A stretch of DNA of 64,000 bases. Origin: Dermatemys mawii (Eukaryota; Chordata; Testudines; Dermatemydidae). Position 1 is the stretch's first letter; each line of letters starts with the position of its first letter. The stretch is taken from contig ML677328.1 in the NCBI GenBank assembly GCA_007922305.1, positions 7,338,540 through 7,402,539 of the forward strand, written 5' to 3'. Shown piece by piece: positions 1 to 11,423 of this stretch. Both the position numbers and the translations under genes were made by a program. Under the pieces are notes generated by a model that saw nothing but the letters and a program-made list of their open reading frames with translations, was not told the origin of the DNA and made no database searches.

Positions 1-329
1 AAAACTCCTTCGTGACCCCACATAGGGTGATCAGCTAGACCCTGAGTATGTGAGCAAGAACCAGCCAGCCAAGCACCTGAGAGAGAAAATGCTCAGTGCC
101 AACTCAGCATTGCCCATCCTGTCCAATATCACATCTTCAACCAGGGTCATTCCTGATGCTTCTGAGGAAGGATATTATAAACTCAGACGACATGGGTGTG
201 TGTGGGAAAATCCCTTCCTGACCCTTTTAGGTGGCCAGTAGAAACTCTGAGGCAACCTCAAAGTAAACCGGAACATAAAACACAAACTGTTGAGCCTTGT
301 CTCATATCCTCACAAGCTACACTGTCATA
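1..329. other. Unassigned non-coding stretch
   Basis: No recognisable repeat or gene is seen. A 63-codon open frame at 50-241 has no known domain and looks like chance. Confidence 0.5.
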
Positions 330-2170
330 CAGTCACTCTCATAAATTTGTCCAGCTCTATTAAAACTAATTAAGTTATTTTCCCCCACAACTCGTATTGT
401 GAGAATATTCCAGAACCTCATCCCTATGATGATTAGAAACTTTCTTCTAATTTCCAGCCTGAATGTGTTCGTGGCCAGTTTATATCCATTTGCTCTTGTG
501 CCAACACTGACCTTCAGTTTAAATAACTCTTCACCCACCCTGCTATTTAATCCCCGTCAAGTTTTAAAAGAGAGCAAATTATATCTCCTCTCATCTTTCT
601 TTTCAAGGGACTAAAATAGGCCCTCCATTTCTCTGATCGTCCTAGTAGCTCTTCTCTGCACCTGTTCCAGTTTAAATTCCTTGAAGAAAGATGACTGGAA
701 TTGTACATAGTATTTTAAATGAGTTTTACCAGGGGCCTTATACAATGGCATTAATGTTCCATCTGTATGCCTCACATGATACATCCTAGGATCACATTTG
801 CCTTTTTCATAGTCACATCACATTGGTGACTTATCGTCATCCTGTGATCAACCCACATACCCAGGTCTCTCTCCGCCTCTATCATTTTCAAATGATGAGC
901 CCCCCAGTATAGAAGAAATTCTTATTATTAGACCTTAGAGTGAATGACTTTGTATTATCAAATTCATCCCATTCTGTCACTCCAGTCATCAAGGCCATCC
1001 AGATCTTCCTGTAGAATACTGCAGTCCTCTTCTATTTTGACAATTCCTCCCAACTTTGTGTCAGCTGCAAATTTCATTAGCATATTCCTACTGTTTGTGG
1101 CAAGGTCACTAATAAAAATATTGAATAAGTTTGGTCCCAAGACTGTTCCCTGAATTATTTCACTAGTAACCTCTCTCCAGCCTGATAATTCACCTTTCAG
1201 CACAACCCATTGCATTCTCCCATTTAGCCAGTTCCTTGTCCACTGTATAGTGCTTTTACTGATCCCCATCTTAACTAATAATTTCCCCTCTGATACAATG
1301 TCAAATGCTTTGCTGAAGTCCAAGTACATTAGATCTACTGAACTACCCTTACCTAAAAAATTAGCTATTTTCTCAAAAGAGGAAATCAGGTTAGTCTATC
1401 ATTAACTACCTTTGGTAAACCCACGCTGCATTAAATTCCCTTTACCACTTACCTCCGTGAATTGAGCTATTCTTTCCTGAACAGTTTGTTGTAAAGCCTT
1501 TCATCCTACCTAGGCCTGACTCACAGGTTTGTAACTGACCAGATCCCTTGTTGCTCCTTTTTGAAATATAAGTACAACATTAGCTTTTCTCCAGTCATAT
1601 GGTACTATCCCCAAATACATAGATTTATTATAAATCCTTGCTATCAGACTGGGAATTTTATGTTCCAGTTCTTTCAGCATTCTGGAATGAAAGTTATTCA
1701 GTCCCCCAGATTACATTTTTTGTCTACCTCAGATGTGTTAATTTACACTTCTAGATGCTCATTTACATCAGTCATACTGTCTTCATGCACACATATGTTG
1801 TTCTATGTTAGTATCCTTATTGAAAACCAAGGTTAAGATTATTCATTTAAATTTTGGGCCATAGATATTTTTAACCTCCTTCCCATCCACAGTGTAAAAC
1901 AACCCAACCTCATCCATCCTTATTCTATTTTTGTTTATAAAACTAAAAAAACCCCTTTTATTATTTAATTCCCTTTGTAAGAGCTAATTCAGCTTCACTT
2001 TCAGAACTTCTCACTTCACTTCTTATACTTTCTAATCTCCATAATGTAGCTGTCTTTGCTGACTAACCCCTTTTCCATTCCTTTATAGGCTCTCTGCTTA
2101 TACCTAATAACCTTTATGAAGTAGTTATTCATCCAGCTGGATCAGGAGTCTTTCCCTACAAGTTTTATTG
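330..2170 (-). mobile_element. CR1-type LINE fragment with degenerate reverse transcriptase
   Basis: This is a 5'-truncated CR1 non-LTR retrotransposon read on the minus strand. The open stretch at 964-1329 encodes part of the reverse transcriptase that would copy the element's RNA at a chromosomal nick. Visible motifs are YLDFSKAFD (catalytic block A), a GTVLGPNLFNIFISDL block that normally reads PQGSVLGP, and FAADTKLGG where the catalytic FADD/YADD motif should stand. The first catalytic aspartate of that motif is an alanine, so the enzyme is dead. Sequence from 330 to about 960 matches the CR1 3' region, and 1330-2170 matches upstream reverse-transcriptase sequence with stops and frameshifts. 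The high-coordinate edge is approximate. The low-coordinate edge lacks the usual CR1 terminal tail. It is an old molecular fossil with no host function apparent. Confidence 0.9.
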
Positions 2171-3416
2171 AAATAAATGGTGGGTCTCTGAGTGCTAGGT
2201 CTGAGAAGTAGGACAGTCCCAGGGCTTATCAGCAGGAAGGGTTAAGGAACAGGGCATTGGAGGCAGCAGTTACTGGGAGGGGAAAGCAGGGGAGCACCCT
2301 CATGGGCTACAGGGAACAGGGAACACCCAAAGCTTACCAGTTGGATCAGCATTAGGATTCGTTTTGTTGGTGGCATGGGTGTGGCCAGTGGCTGTTTTTT
2401 TTTTAAATCTCACAGGTAGCAAGCAGTATAATTTATAACCCAGACAGGACTGACGGGGAGGCCCCTTTCCACAGCACAGAGGATTCTGCAGCTGTTTTAT
2501 GTATGTATGTTCTCACTGTACAATTCCTAAGTAGTGCAGAGATTTGCATTGAACCTCCATATCTCACCAAAATAAATAGTATTAGGCATCATACTAAATG
2601 ACAGCAGAAAAGAGCAAGAGAGAAAAATAAAGACATAAAGAAAATGGATATTGTACTTGCAAACCTTTGTTACAGCCAATTATCTCAAGGAAAAATGTAT
2701 TTATTTTCTTAATCTTCATTATCTCTTCTCATCACAGTTTGCCTTTTTTATTCACTACTTTAAACCTTAAAAGCTAGGTTATCAACAATGGATCATTAAA
2801 GAAGTTCTATTCCATTTCCACTTTGCTTTCTCTTTGAAACCCCAGGAAAATAATGAGCCTCTTAACGTATGCAGTTAAGGTAAAATGTTGATCTCTATGA
2901 TGAGAAAGGTCTTCAATCTAGACACTAATTCTTGATTCTATCAATTCTATCAATCTAGACACTAAAAGGAATGTGTGCTCTGCATTTCCTTTTTGGTACA
3001 AGGTTAATCAAGGAAATCCAGGTAAATTAAGAATGGTTAAAGTTAGTGAAGTACTGAAACTCAACACAGTGAAAGCTTTTCTTTCTCAAGATTGTGTATA
3101 ATCACTCCACCTGACCTTCCTGACTACCTCTACCAAACATTATTTAGTAGGAACACAAATGTAACGTTAAGACCCACATAAATGTAAGGATATGTACTCT
3201 TACATTTTTCTCATGACTGCACAACATCTCTCTCTGACTTTCAGATATATTGAGCATAGTTCCTGTTGGCTTCAATGGAAACTGTAGTGCAACCATGAAA
3301 ATCAAACCTTTAAATATCTCTGGGCTTTATCCAGGCCCCACTAAAATCAACAGAAAGACTCTCACTGACTTCAATGGCCTGTAAATCAAGCTCCTTTTGT
3401 AAATGAGGGAAATCAG
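2171..3416. other. Unassigned AT-rich non-coding stretch
   Basis: No gene is seen. A local duplication of CAATCTAGACACTAA occurs near 2917 and 2952. Around 3270-3385 there is a weak near-palindromic repeat centred on 'gacttcaatgg', of the kind described at 11274. Confidence 0.5.
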
Positions 3417-3454
3417 CCTAGTTGCTCTTCTCTGCACCTGTTCCAGTTTAAATT
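3417..3454 (-). repeat. Isolated 38-bp CR1-matching block
   Basis: These 38 bases match 642-679 inside the upstream CR1 fragment with one mismatch and in the same orientation. The flanks do not match CR1. It is either a severely eroded CR1 copy or a short local duplication. Confidence 0.6.
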
Positions 3455-4692
3455 ACTATTCCTACCTTGCAAGGGTGCTAAAAGGAACACTTTCTAAGTA
3501 CATTAATATTAGTTAGGAATTCAAACCATGAAGTGAGGGGTCTCAGAACTATCTTGATAAATAATCCTACATACAATAAATACCCTTTTGTTTCCCACAT
3601 AAATTGGCTGCTGGAATACTGACCTCCTCTTCTCTTTGTGCAAGTTTTCTGCTCCAAAACAGGCCCAAACAGATGCTCACACAAAGTTCCACCAACATAG
3701 GTCCTGTATAAAAAGTAATATCATGCTGCTTTCCTAACTTGACTCTCCATAATTTAGAATGATTGCATTTTGTATAATTTGGTGATTTTAATATATAGAA
3801 TGATTTATTAGGCATCAACACTTGCTTGGCACCATGCAAAATTTAAGGGAAATACACTAGAATAATTACTCTTTCAGAAGAAATATGGAGTGAACTAGAA
3901 AACTGGTGACTAGCACAGATGGAATTCTATTAACATCATCTGTTAATCGGCCCGGAGAGATAACAGATTCCTCCCACCCCAGTTTGTACACCGGGAATTT
4001 GAAATTGAATTCCCACTGCTGTAAATAAGTACCGTACATTTAATTTTCTTTGTATCATACCAAGAACTTGACACTGCAAACATGACTTAGTTAAATGCTT
4101 GCTAGTTTAACTAGCCCTACATATTTGACTAATGTTAAATATACAGGAATTTATGGCATTAAAATACCTCTCTTACAAATATTATATTATACAAAATATT
4201 TTTGGAAGGGTGGTAGTAATTCAAACTGAAATTCTGAAAGAACTAATGCCATGCCAATAATTAACGCAAGTAATATGAGGATGAGCTAAGCCTCTGATTA
4301 GCTAAAGCACAGGCCTCTGGGTCAGCTGATACCTGTTGTATTTGTGATTTATATTATACCTTGTAAATCACCTTGGAGCCAATGTGATTTCTTAAGACTT
4401 TTATTAGTAGCTCTAACCAGGCAAGAAGCCAGACATCTTTCTTTGCAAGATTATGATCAATTATTTCATGTAATATCCCAGATGATGTTTTTTTCAAGGA
4501 ATAATGATAAAATATTAAATATTTCATCTACATAATGAATTCCCTGGAAGAATTGTGTGTGGTCTTCAAATGTGATTAATCACACCTTGTTGATTAATTG
4601 TAATTTATAACCTCAAATCTCTGCACCTTTTAGACAGCACCTTTCTTACAACGTACTGTACATCAATTTACCACCCCTTCCCTCCCCCACAA
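3455..4692. other. Unassigned AT-rich non-coding stretch
   Basis: No gene or recognised repeat is seen. Short open frames on both strands at 3478-3839 overlap each other and show no domain. Confidence 0.5.
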
Positions 4693-4750
4693 AAGATATA
4701 TTAAAGATATATTAAAAAGATATATTAAATAGATAAAAGATATATTAATA
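4693..4750. repeat. Short AT-rich tandem repeat
   Basis: The unit AAGATATATTAA is repeated about four times with variable spacing, consistent with local slippage. Confidence 0.8.
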
Positions 4751-5235
4751 GGTACAAAGGTAGGACCCACTTCTGCATATGACTCAGCACAACGCAACTA
4801 CTCAGGTTACAATTATGACATCAAAAGTGAAGAGGAAGTGAAACCCGGGTAACTGGTGATTTGACTTATTTGAAAAGAGATGTGTATTTTAACTGAGAGG
4901 GGAAATGAATATTTAAGGCTGTTTTCTCTTTGTTAAAACCTAACTAACTAACAACTGAAGCAAGAACATCTTTGTTTTTTAAGGTTCAAGCCTCTCAACA
5001 CCTTCAATTATGATCTAAAAGAGCTCCTAAGCCACATTTTTGAGATTTCTTCCACCTAGACTTCCAGCAAAACCAGGAAATCCCACACTATACATTCCTG
5101 ATATTTTACAGTAAAAAGAATTAGGGAAAGAAAGTTGCCTCCTTCCACTCCAAACTTTCTGGCCTTCTTTATCCACCACAAAGCAGCACAAAAACACACA
5201 AACCCCATTTTATCCCCTTTCAATGCTATCTTTAG
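4751..5235. other. Unassigned non-coding stretch
   Basis: Nothing recognised on either strand. Confidence 0.45.
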
Positions 5236-5352
5236 GGTGACCAGATGTCCCGATTTTATAGGGTCAGTCCCGATTTTGGGGTATTTTTCTTCAATAGGAT
5301 TCTATTACCCCCCACCCCTGTCCTTATTTTTCATACTTGCTGTCTGGTCACC
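5236..5352. mobile_element. Short MITE with GGTGACCAGA termini
   Basis: The 117-bp element begins GGTGACCAGATG and ends TGTCTGGTCACC, so its termini are inverted repeats. TTA lies just outside both ends, with one G between the left TTA and the terminus. A TTA target duplication suits the PIF/Harbinger superfamily, which duplicates TWA. The body carries two copies of 'gtcccgatttt'. It has no coding capacity and would depend on a transposase supplied elsewhere. I recognise it as a frequent turtle repeat; the superfamily is inferred. Confidence 0.75.
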
Positions 5353-5900
5353 TTAGCCATCTTTCAAAATTAGAACTCAAGCCTTGAACATGACCTAGAA
5401 TTTAACAGAAAGCCTATAAAAGACACAGGGCTAAAGTGATGAGTATGTGTCCGTCTGTCTTACCTAGAAGATGGCTGCTGCATGCTGAACCAACTAAGCC
5501 TTCTGGGTGGCTTTCGCAATCAGCTCAAGCACAATGCAGTATTCAAACAGACAACTGATAATGAGAACATCAGCAGAAACTTATCTCCATACTGGCTTGG
5601 TCTGGGGCCCATCTGGTTAAATGCAGAACTTAAAACAGGAAAGGGTTATTTTGAATATTACAAGCTGAAAGGTAAGGAAAGCAATAAATGGTCTTGGAGA
5701 TCTATTTCAAGATGGCAAATTAAAACTATTCCAGAAGGTGTTGACCGAGTTCAGCTCATCACTTCTAAAGAGACTGGCCATTAAGAAGCTGTTTGAGAGA
5801 GACACTGAAATGCTCGAAATATATTAATCATGGGATTCTCTACATACATCTAAATTTGTTCACTCAGTCTTTAACATCTAAAAAATGCTCCGTACACAGA
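5353..5900. other. Non-coding stretch with an unrecognised 100-codon open frame
   Basis: The plus-strand frame at 5482-5784 opens ten bases after a second ATG with a good context (AAGATGGCTG at about 5471) whose own frame stops at once. The other forward frame is also protein-like towards the end of the stretch. I do not recognise the product and see no splice structure. It may be a decayed processed pseudogene or chance. Confidence 0.3.
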
Positions 5901-7558
5901 TTTCAGAGTAGCAGCTGTGTTAGTCTGATTCTGCAAAAAGAACAGGAGTATTTGTGGCACCTTAGAGACTAACAAATTTATTTAAGTATAAGCTTTCGTA
6001 GCCTACAGCCCACTTCATCGCATGCACAGAATGGGACAGACAGTAGGAAGATATATATGTACACACACACACACACACACACACAGAGAACATGAAAAGA
6101 TGGAAGTTGCCATACCAATTCTAAGAGGCTATTTAATTAAGATGAGCTATCAGCAGCAGAAAAAAATACATTTGTAGTGATAATCAAGATGGCCCATATC
6201 AGACAGTTGACAAGGCGGCATGAGGATTCTTAACATGGGGAAATAGATTCAATTTGTGTAATGATCCAGCCATTGAAGAATTCCACCATGATTTAAACAA
6301 TTTCCATCCCACCATCAACCTCAGCCTAGACCAATCCACACAAGTGATCCACTTTCTGGACACTAGAGTGCTAATAAGCGATGGTCACATAAACACCACT
6401 CTATACTAGACACCTTCTGACCACTATACTTACATACATGCCTCCAGCTTTCATCCAGGACACACCACATAATCCATTGCCTACAGCCAAACTCTAAGAT
6501 ACAACCGCATTTGCTCCAATCCCTCAGACAGAGACCTACAAGATCTCTATCAAGGATTCTTAAAACTACAATACCTGCTGAAGTGAAGAAACAGATTGAC
6601 AGAGCCAGAAGAGTACCCAGAAGTCACCTACTACACAGAACAGGCCCAACAAAGAAAGTAACAGAACGCCACTAGTCATCACCTTCAGCCCCCAACTAAA
6701 GCCTCTCCAGAACATCATCAAATATCTACAACCTACCCTGAAAGATGATCCCTCACTCCCACAGATCTTGGGAGATAGACCAGTCCTCGCTTACAGACAG
6801 CCCGCCAACCTGAAACAAATACTCACCAGCAATCACACAACAAAGACACTAAACCAGGAAAATTACTCTTGTAGCAAAGCCCGGTGACAACTCTGTTTAC
6901 ATATCTATCCAAGTGACACCATCAAAGGCGCTAATCACATCAACCACACCATCGCAGGCTCATTCACCTGCACATCTACCAACGAGATATATGCCATCAT
7001 GTGCCAGCAATGCCCCTCTGCCATATACACTGGCCAAACTGGACAGTCTCTATGCAAAAGAATAAATGGACACAAATCTGACATCAGGAATCATAACGTT
7101 CAAAAACCAGTAGGAGAACACTTCAATCTTTCTGGTCACTCAGTAACAGACTTAAAAGTGGCAATTCCTCAATAAGCTTAAATTAGGCTTGAATAAAGAC
7201 GGGGAATGGCTGGGTCATTACACAAATTGAATCTATTTCCCCATGTCTGCAATTTATTTCCCCATGTTAAATATTCCCCTACTGTTACTCACACCTTCTT
7301 GCTAACTGCTTGAAATGAGCCATCCTGATTATCACCACAAAAGTTTTTTTTCTTCTGCTGATAACTCACCTTAATTGATTAAGCCACTTAAAGTAGGTGC
7401 AACCTCCACTTTTTCATATTCTCTGTATACATATATATCTTTCTACTGTACTTTTCACTCTATGCATCTGATGAAGTGGGTTCTAGTCCATGAAAGCTTA
7501 TGCCCAAATAAATTGGTTAGTCTCTAAGGTGCCACAAGTACTCCTCATTCTTTCTGCT
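5901..7558 (+). mobile_element. Penelope-like element with GIY-YIG endonuclease remnant
   Basis: This is a decayed Penelope-like retroelement. Two arms of about 350 bp in inverted orientation (about 5931-6270 and 7206-7555) enclose the 3' coding part. The arms share the block 'ggcaccttagagactaac' and its complement, and at their inner ends a block containing 'ggggaaatagattcaa'. Between them the plus strand encodes a broken open frame ending in a GIY-YIG endonuclease. IYTGQTGQ (about 7027-7050) is the GIY-YIG core, KRINGH supplies the conserved Arg and His, and VGEHF (about 7110-7124) supplies the conserved Glu. Upstream pieces RTPLVITF-like and VLAYRQP-like also fit the family linker. Several in-frame stops precede the endonuclease and no reverse transcriptase is present, so it is 5'-truncated and dead. 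No target duplication was identified. Confidence 0.85.
6060..6084. repeat. (CA)n microsatellite
   Basis: About twelve CA units lie inside the left arm of the Penelope-like element. The right arm has an AT-rich run there instead, so this tract expanded after the arms diverged. Confidence 0.95.
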
Positions 7559-8835
7559 GTTACTAAGTGGTTGTTTTATATATATATAATATGCTATTTT
7601 TTATTATATGAATTGCAGTAGTGCCCAAATGCCCCAATCAGGATTACAATTTATATTACAGTAGCAAGTAGAAGATCCAGTGAGGATCTGACTTTATTTG
7701 TCATAATAGGACATCAGAATGATATGCCTTCGCTCCTATTTGTTTATAAGGACAATTGTCATTGATGACTTATCATAGTTCAGCATATGTTAGAAACATT
7801 TTCTTACAATGGAATTTGGTTGTAGGTAGGATATACACATACCTTATTTAAGCGTTATGTTTCTAATAAAGTTATTCAATAAAGTCTCAAGTTTATAAAA
7901 GATTAGGACCACCATCTCATTACACATGGGCCAGCAAATAGCTAGCAAATAACAATGATGTTCACTCATTACTGACTTGGACTAGATTCAAAGCAATGAG
8001 GCAGGGAGGGAAATTTCCCTATCTCCATTATCAATTCCCTGAGCCAAACACAATCATGTTTTAACATGTTCACATCGAGGAAAAACATGTAATTTTATCA
8101 TATTATGACTACCAACTTCTTGGCAGAACCTCAGGAAAAGCAATGACAATATTAAAATGGATATTCAGGTTGTCAGGAAAAGTGGAAATACTTCAGCTGC
8201 ACACCATTAAAAAAAAATCTCCTGAAACAGTGAGGCCCAGGGGTGTTGTCTAAGGGCCAACACCGACTGCTGATGTCCTATAATGTAACTTATGGATGAC
8301 CTTTCTCTGTAATTTCGGGGTTAAGACAAGGCTGATCAGGATTTTTATTGAAGCAAAGTCAGTCAAGAATTAAATTTCATTCATCTATCAAGGAAGACAA
8401 GAATATGAGAAAATATTATTGGCTATTGCGCAAATCCAACACTGGTGCAAACTGCCAAGGGAGGAGCTGAGGATCTGCCCCCAAGAGTACCTGTTTTACT
8501 TAAAAAAAGACAATACATTTTATACGCAAGTAAGAAAGGTTTAGTTTTCAATAAGCTGGGGTGTGAATCTACCCCACACTAGCCTGACATGCACTAACTA
8601 TATATGTGTACCCTGATGACACACACGAATCCTTTGCCACAGTTCATGCATGTCAGCAGGGTGGACATGGACAGTTAGAGCACAGCAGGCGGGGGCAGAG
8701 GGGGGTAGATTCAAACCCCAGCTTGCCGTGAACTAAATATTCACATAAATGTGCCAACACTTTCTGGCTTTGTACACTATATCAATACAGCTGTTGATTT
8801 CACAAAGTCTGATCACCTCTGCTTTAGAATAATAA
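7559..8835. other. Unassigned AT-rich non-coding stretch
   Basis: No gene or recognised element is seen. Confidence 0.5.
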
Positions 8836-8922
8836 TAGGACGTAATCCTGCAAATCTTTATTCATGGAAGTAGTCTCATTTACTTCAGTGGGACTATATA
8901 AAAGGATGTGCAGGATAAGGCT
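8836..8922. repeat. Near-palindromic short interspersed repeat
   Basis: The arms 'atcctgcaaat' and 'tgcaggat' flank a centre containing 'acttcagtgggact'. Related copies appear near 23895-23985 and 58490-58580. Confidence 0.5.
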
Positions 8923-9834
8923 TTTAGTGAGTCTGTATTCCACAATTTCTTCAGTAAATGTCCTTTGCAAACCAAGTTTCCTGTCAATTGTAATGAAGAA
9001 AGCAGCATTAAAAGTAAAGAAGTGAATACTAGCAAATCAAATTAAAAAAATCACATTACAGGACATTAAAAGTATCTCAGAACATCTTGAAGGGACACAA
9101 TGTTACTGCATTGTGATGTGTGTCCTAAGACAATGACTTTGTACATGTAGTGGATAATGTTTAGAAATGGCATACTTGCATTCTAGTTTCAGACAAAGTA
9201 CTGGGCAGATGGGTGATGTGGTTCAATTCCCTTACTGACCAGGGGCATGAGAACTACTGAAAGAACTCAGATCATAGGAGGGAGGGTTACACAAAGTCAG
9301 TCTATCACTATTAGTTTGAATCTTCTTCTGATCCACAACTTGTAACGTTTTGGCTGGCTGAGATAGTAAAGAAGCAAAATATGGTCTATTTTGATATTTA
9401 TGATGATAATTATTATGATAATTTATGCTGTGAAACTCTACTGGCAACTCAGTCTTTTGCTAAATCAATTCTTCTCTTCTATGAGTATTCAAAAATTAAG
9501 AGACGATCCAAGTTTACATCATAATTAATGCATAATGGTAGTACATTATATGTGCTATTCCTTTACATTTGAAAATGAGCACCTTTTACTGGAAAGATTA
9601 ATAAAATAATGACCATCACAAAACATCTTTAAAAACACAGCCCTCAATGAGTACCATGTTTACTGATCTAAATATGTTATCTACACTTTCACTTTTTGGG
9701 GGCTCATTGCTCTGCTTTAAATGCACACCCAACCTTGCTATATTCAACTTCTCTCTCTATGACCATCATCAGTCCATTAATCTATTTCTCCCTCTACATC
9801 CTCTCCTGTTTCCTTCACTATTACGTCATTATTA
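8923..9834. other. Unassigned non-coding stretch
   Basis: No exon or recognised repeat is seen. The short open frames at 9232-9447 and 9647-9835 have no domains. Confidence 0.45.
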
Positions 9835-10284
9835 GGGAGACCATATTTCCCAAAGGGAAATGGTACACTGTGCAGAGCTGGCCCCAACTATTTGATCGAG
9901 GCACTACCCTCCCCAGACTGTCACTGTTCGCTTGAATCCTGCCGGTCCCCCCTTCGAGGCCATCCTTGGAACTCTGCTGGCTCCCCTGCTTGAGGCTGTC
10001 CCTGGATGACAGAACCCTATCTTCCCCCCATGCACTTCCTCCCCAAACCTACAGCCCAACCTTCCCCCTGCATGGGGCTGGCATTTCTGCTCACTTCCCG
10101 CATGTTATTCCACACGCACCACACTTTTTGACAAAAGAGGGTATTTGTCCCATTTTCTCTTGCCAATGTGATCAGCTGGAAAGAACAAATGGGACAAATG
10201 CCCTCTTTTGTCAAAAAAGTCAGGACGGCCGGGATACGGCTTAAAAAAGGGACGGTCCCAGCCAAAACAGGATGCATGGTCACC
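9835..10284. mobile_element. MITE with internal hairpin, GGTGACC-type termini
   Basis: The left end reads GGGAGACCATAT and the right end ATGCATGGTCACC, imperfect inverted termini related to those at 5236-5352. TTA sits directly outside each end. Inside, 10124-10156 and 10184-10219 form an inverted repeat with a stem of about 33 bp and a loop of about 27 nt. The stem explains why both strands carry short open frames encoding FLTKEGICPI. No transposase is encoded. PIF/Harbinger-type mobilisation is inferred from the TTA flanks. Confidence 0.7.
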
Positions 10285-10479
10285 TTACCCATTATGCAAC
10301 ACACACCCTTTAAAGTCTTCCACAAAATTAACACATTAAAACCTTGACTCTGTTGAATTCATTGGGAGTTTTGCCATTGATTTCAATGATTGATTTCAAT
10401 GTGGCTAGGATTTCACCCCCTGTACTTAAGTGGAAATCAGCCAGTCGCTATTCTCTATTCTGGCCACTTGCTTGTATAC

Positions 10480-10630
10480 TATATCTCTTCCCTCTCTACT
10501 TTTGTCTACTTAGTCTATTTAGACTGTAAATTCTCAAGAGCAAAGACTATTATGCACGTCTTCAGTGCCTAGCACAATGGACATGGATTCTGATTGGGGT
10601 ACTGCTGGAATAAAGAAAATAAAAAATAAT
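10480..10630 (+). repeat. MIR/L2-type 3' tail repeat
   Basis: The order of blocks 'tagactgtaaa', 'agcaaagact', 'tgcctagcacaatgg' and an A-rich tail resembles the amniote MIR/L2 tail. Similar copies lie at 40835-40945, 47880-48040 and, inverted, at 31490-31570. Confidence 0.55.
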
Positions 10631-10655
10631 ACATGTACTTTAGCACTCATTATGA

Positions 10656-10786
10656 ATCTGAATTCCTATTCAGGAAAACCCTTAAGCATTTATTTATTTA
10701 TTTATGCTCCAGTGTCATTGAAATCAATAGTACTTAAACACAGACTGAAAATTAAGCACTTGGTTAAAGGCTTTCTTGAATGAGGA
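10656..10786. repeat. Near-palindromic 'attcagga' repeat
   Basis: The left arm contains 'tattcaggaaa...cttaagca' and the right arm 'aagcacttgg...ttcttgaatgagg'. It is a diverged member of the family best seen at 18321-18455. Confidence 0.5.
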
Positions 10787-11273
10787 TGGCTAAGGAACAT
10801 GTTCAAAAGTGCTTTCCTAAATTGAAGCCTATGGCATGTCTCCCAAAATATCATGAAAGAAATAATATTAATCTGAAATTCAATGCCAGCTTACATAATC
10901 AAAATTAAACATAAAGCAGTGTATTAGTTTGAATTATACCACTGTGGATATATCATCCTGACAAACACAATGAAGGCATTCAGACTCTGTCTTCCTGGAT
11001 AAGTTCCTTCCAGTCTCTCTCATTTCACCAAGTATGTGCAGACTACATGATCATATCCAGTGCTGGACTCTGAGATAGGTATAGCATCAGAAATAAAAAG
11101 CAAAAAATAAAAGAAAAATAAGACATATTTCAATCAAAGATAAAGAACAAGCCTATGTACAACTGGAAGCTGAATAACGAAAGTAGCATTCTGACAAAAC
11201 ATAGAACTACATATTAAGAAATTTCTTCAAAAATTATCTGAACATCTTCGGAGACCTTCCATTCTTTATCGCT
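10787..11273. other. Unassigned AT-rich non-coding stretch
   Basis: Nothing recognised. Confidence 0.45.
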
Positions 11274-11423
11274 CCAATTCAGGAAAGCATTCTGTTCTTT
11301 TTCAGCACTCAGGCATGTGGAAATCCCACTGAAGTCAATTGGACTTCAACATATGCTTCAGTGCTTTTTTGCATAGGGATGGACTTAAGCACGTGCTTAA
11401 ATGTCTCCCTGAATCTGGGCCTA
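11274..11423. repeat. Near-palindromic 'attcaggaaagca' repeat
   Basis: The left end 'aattcaggaaagca' pairs with the right end 'cctgaatctgggcc'. The centre contains 'cactgaagtcaattgga', and the right arm has 'cttaagcacgtgcttaa', itself a palindrome. A short dispersed, MITE-like or ancient amniote repeat fits. Confidence 0.6.
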
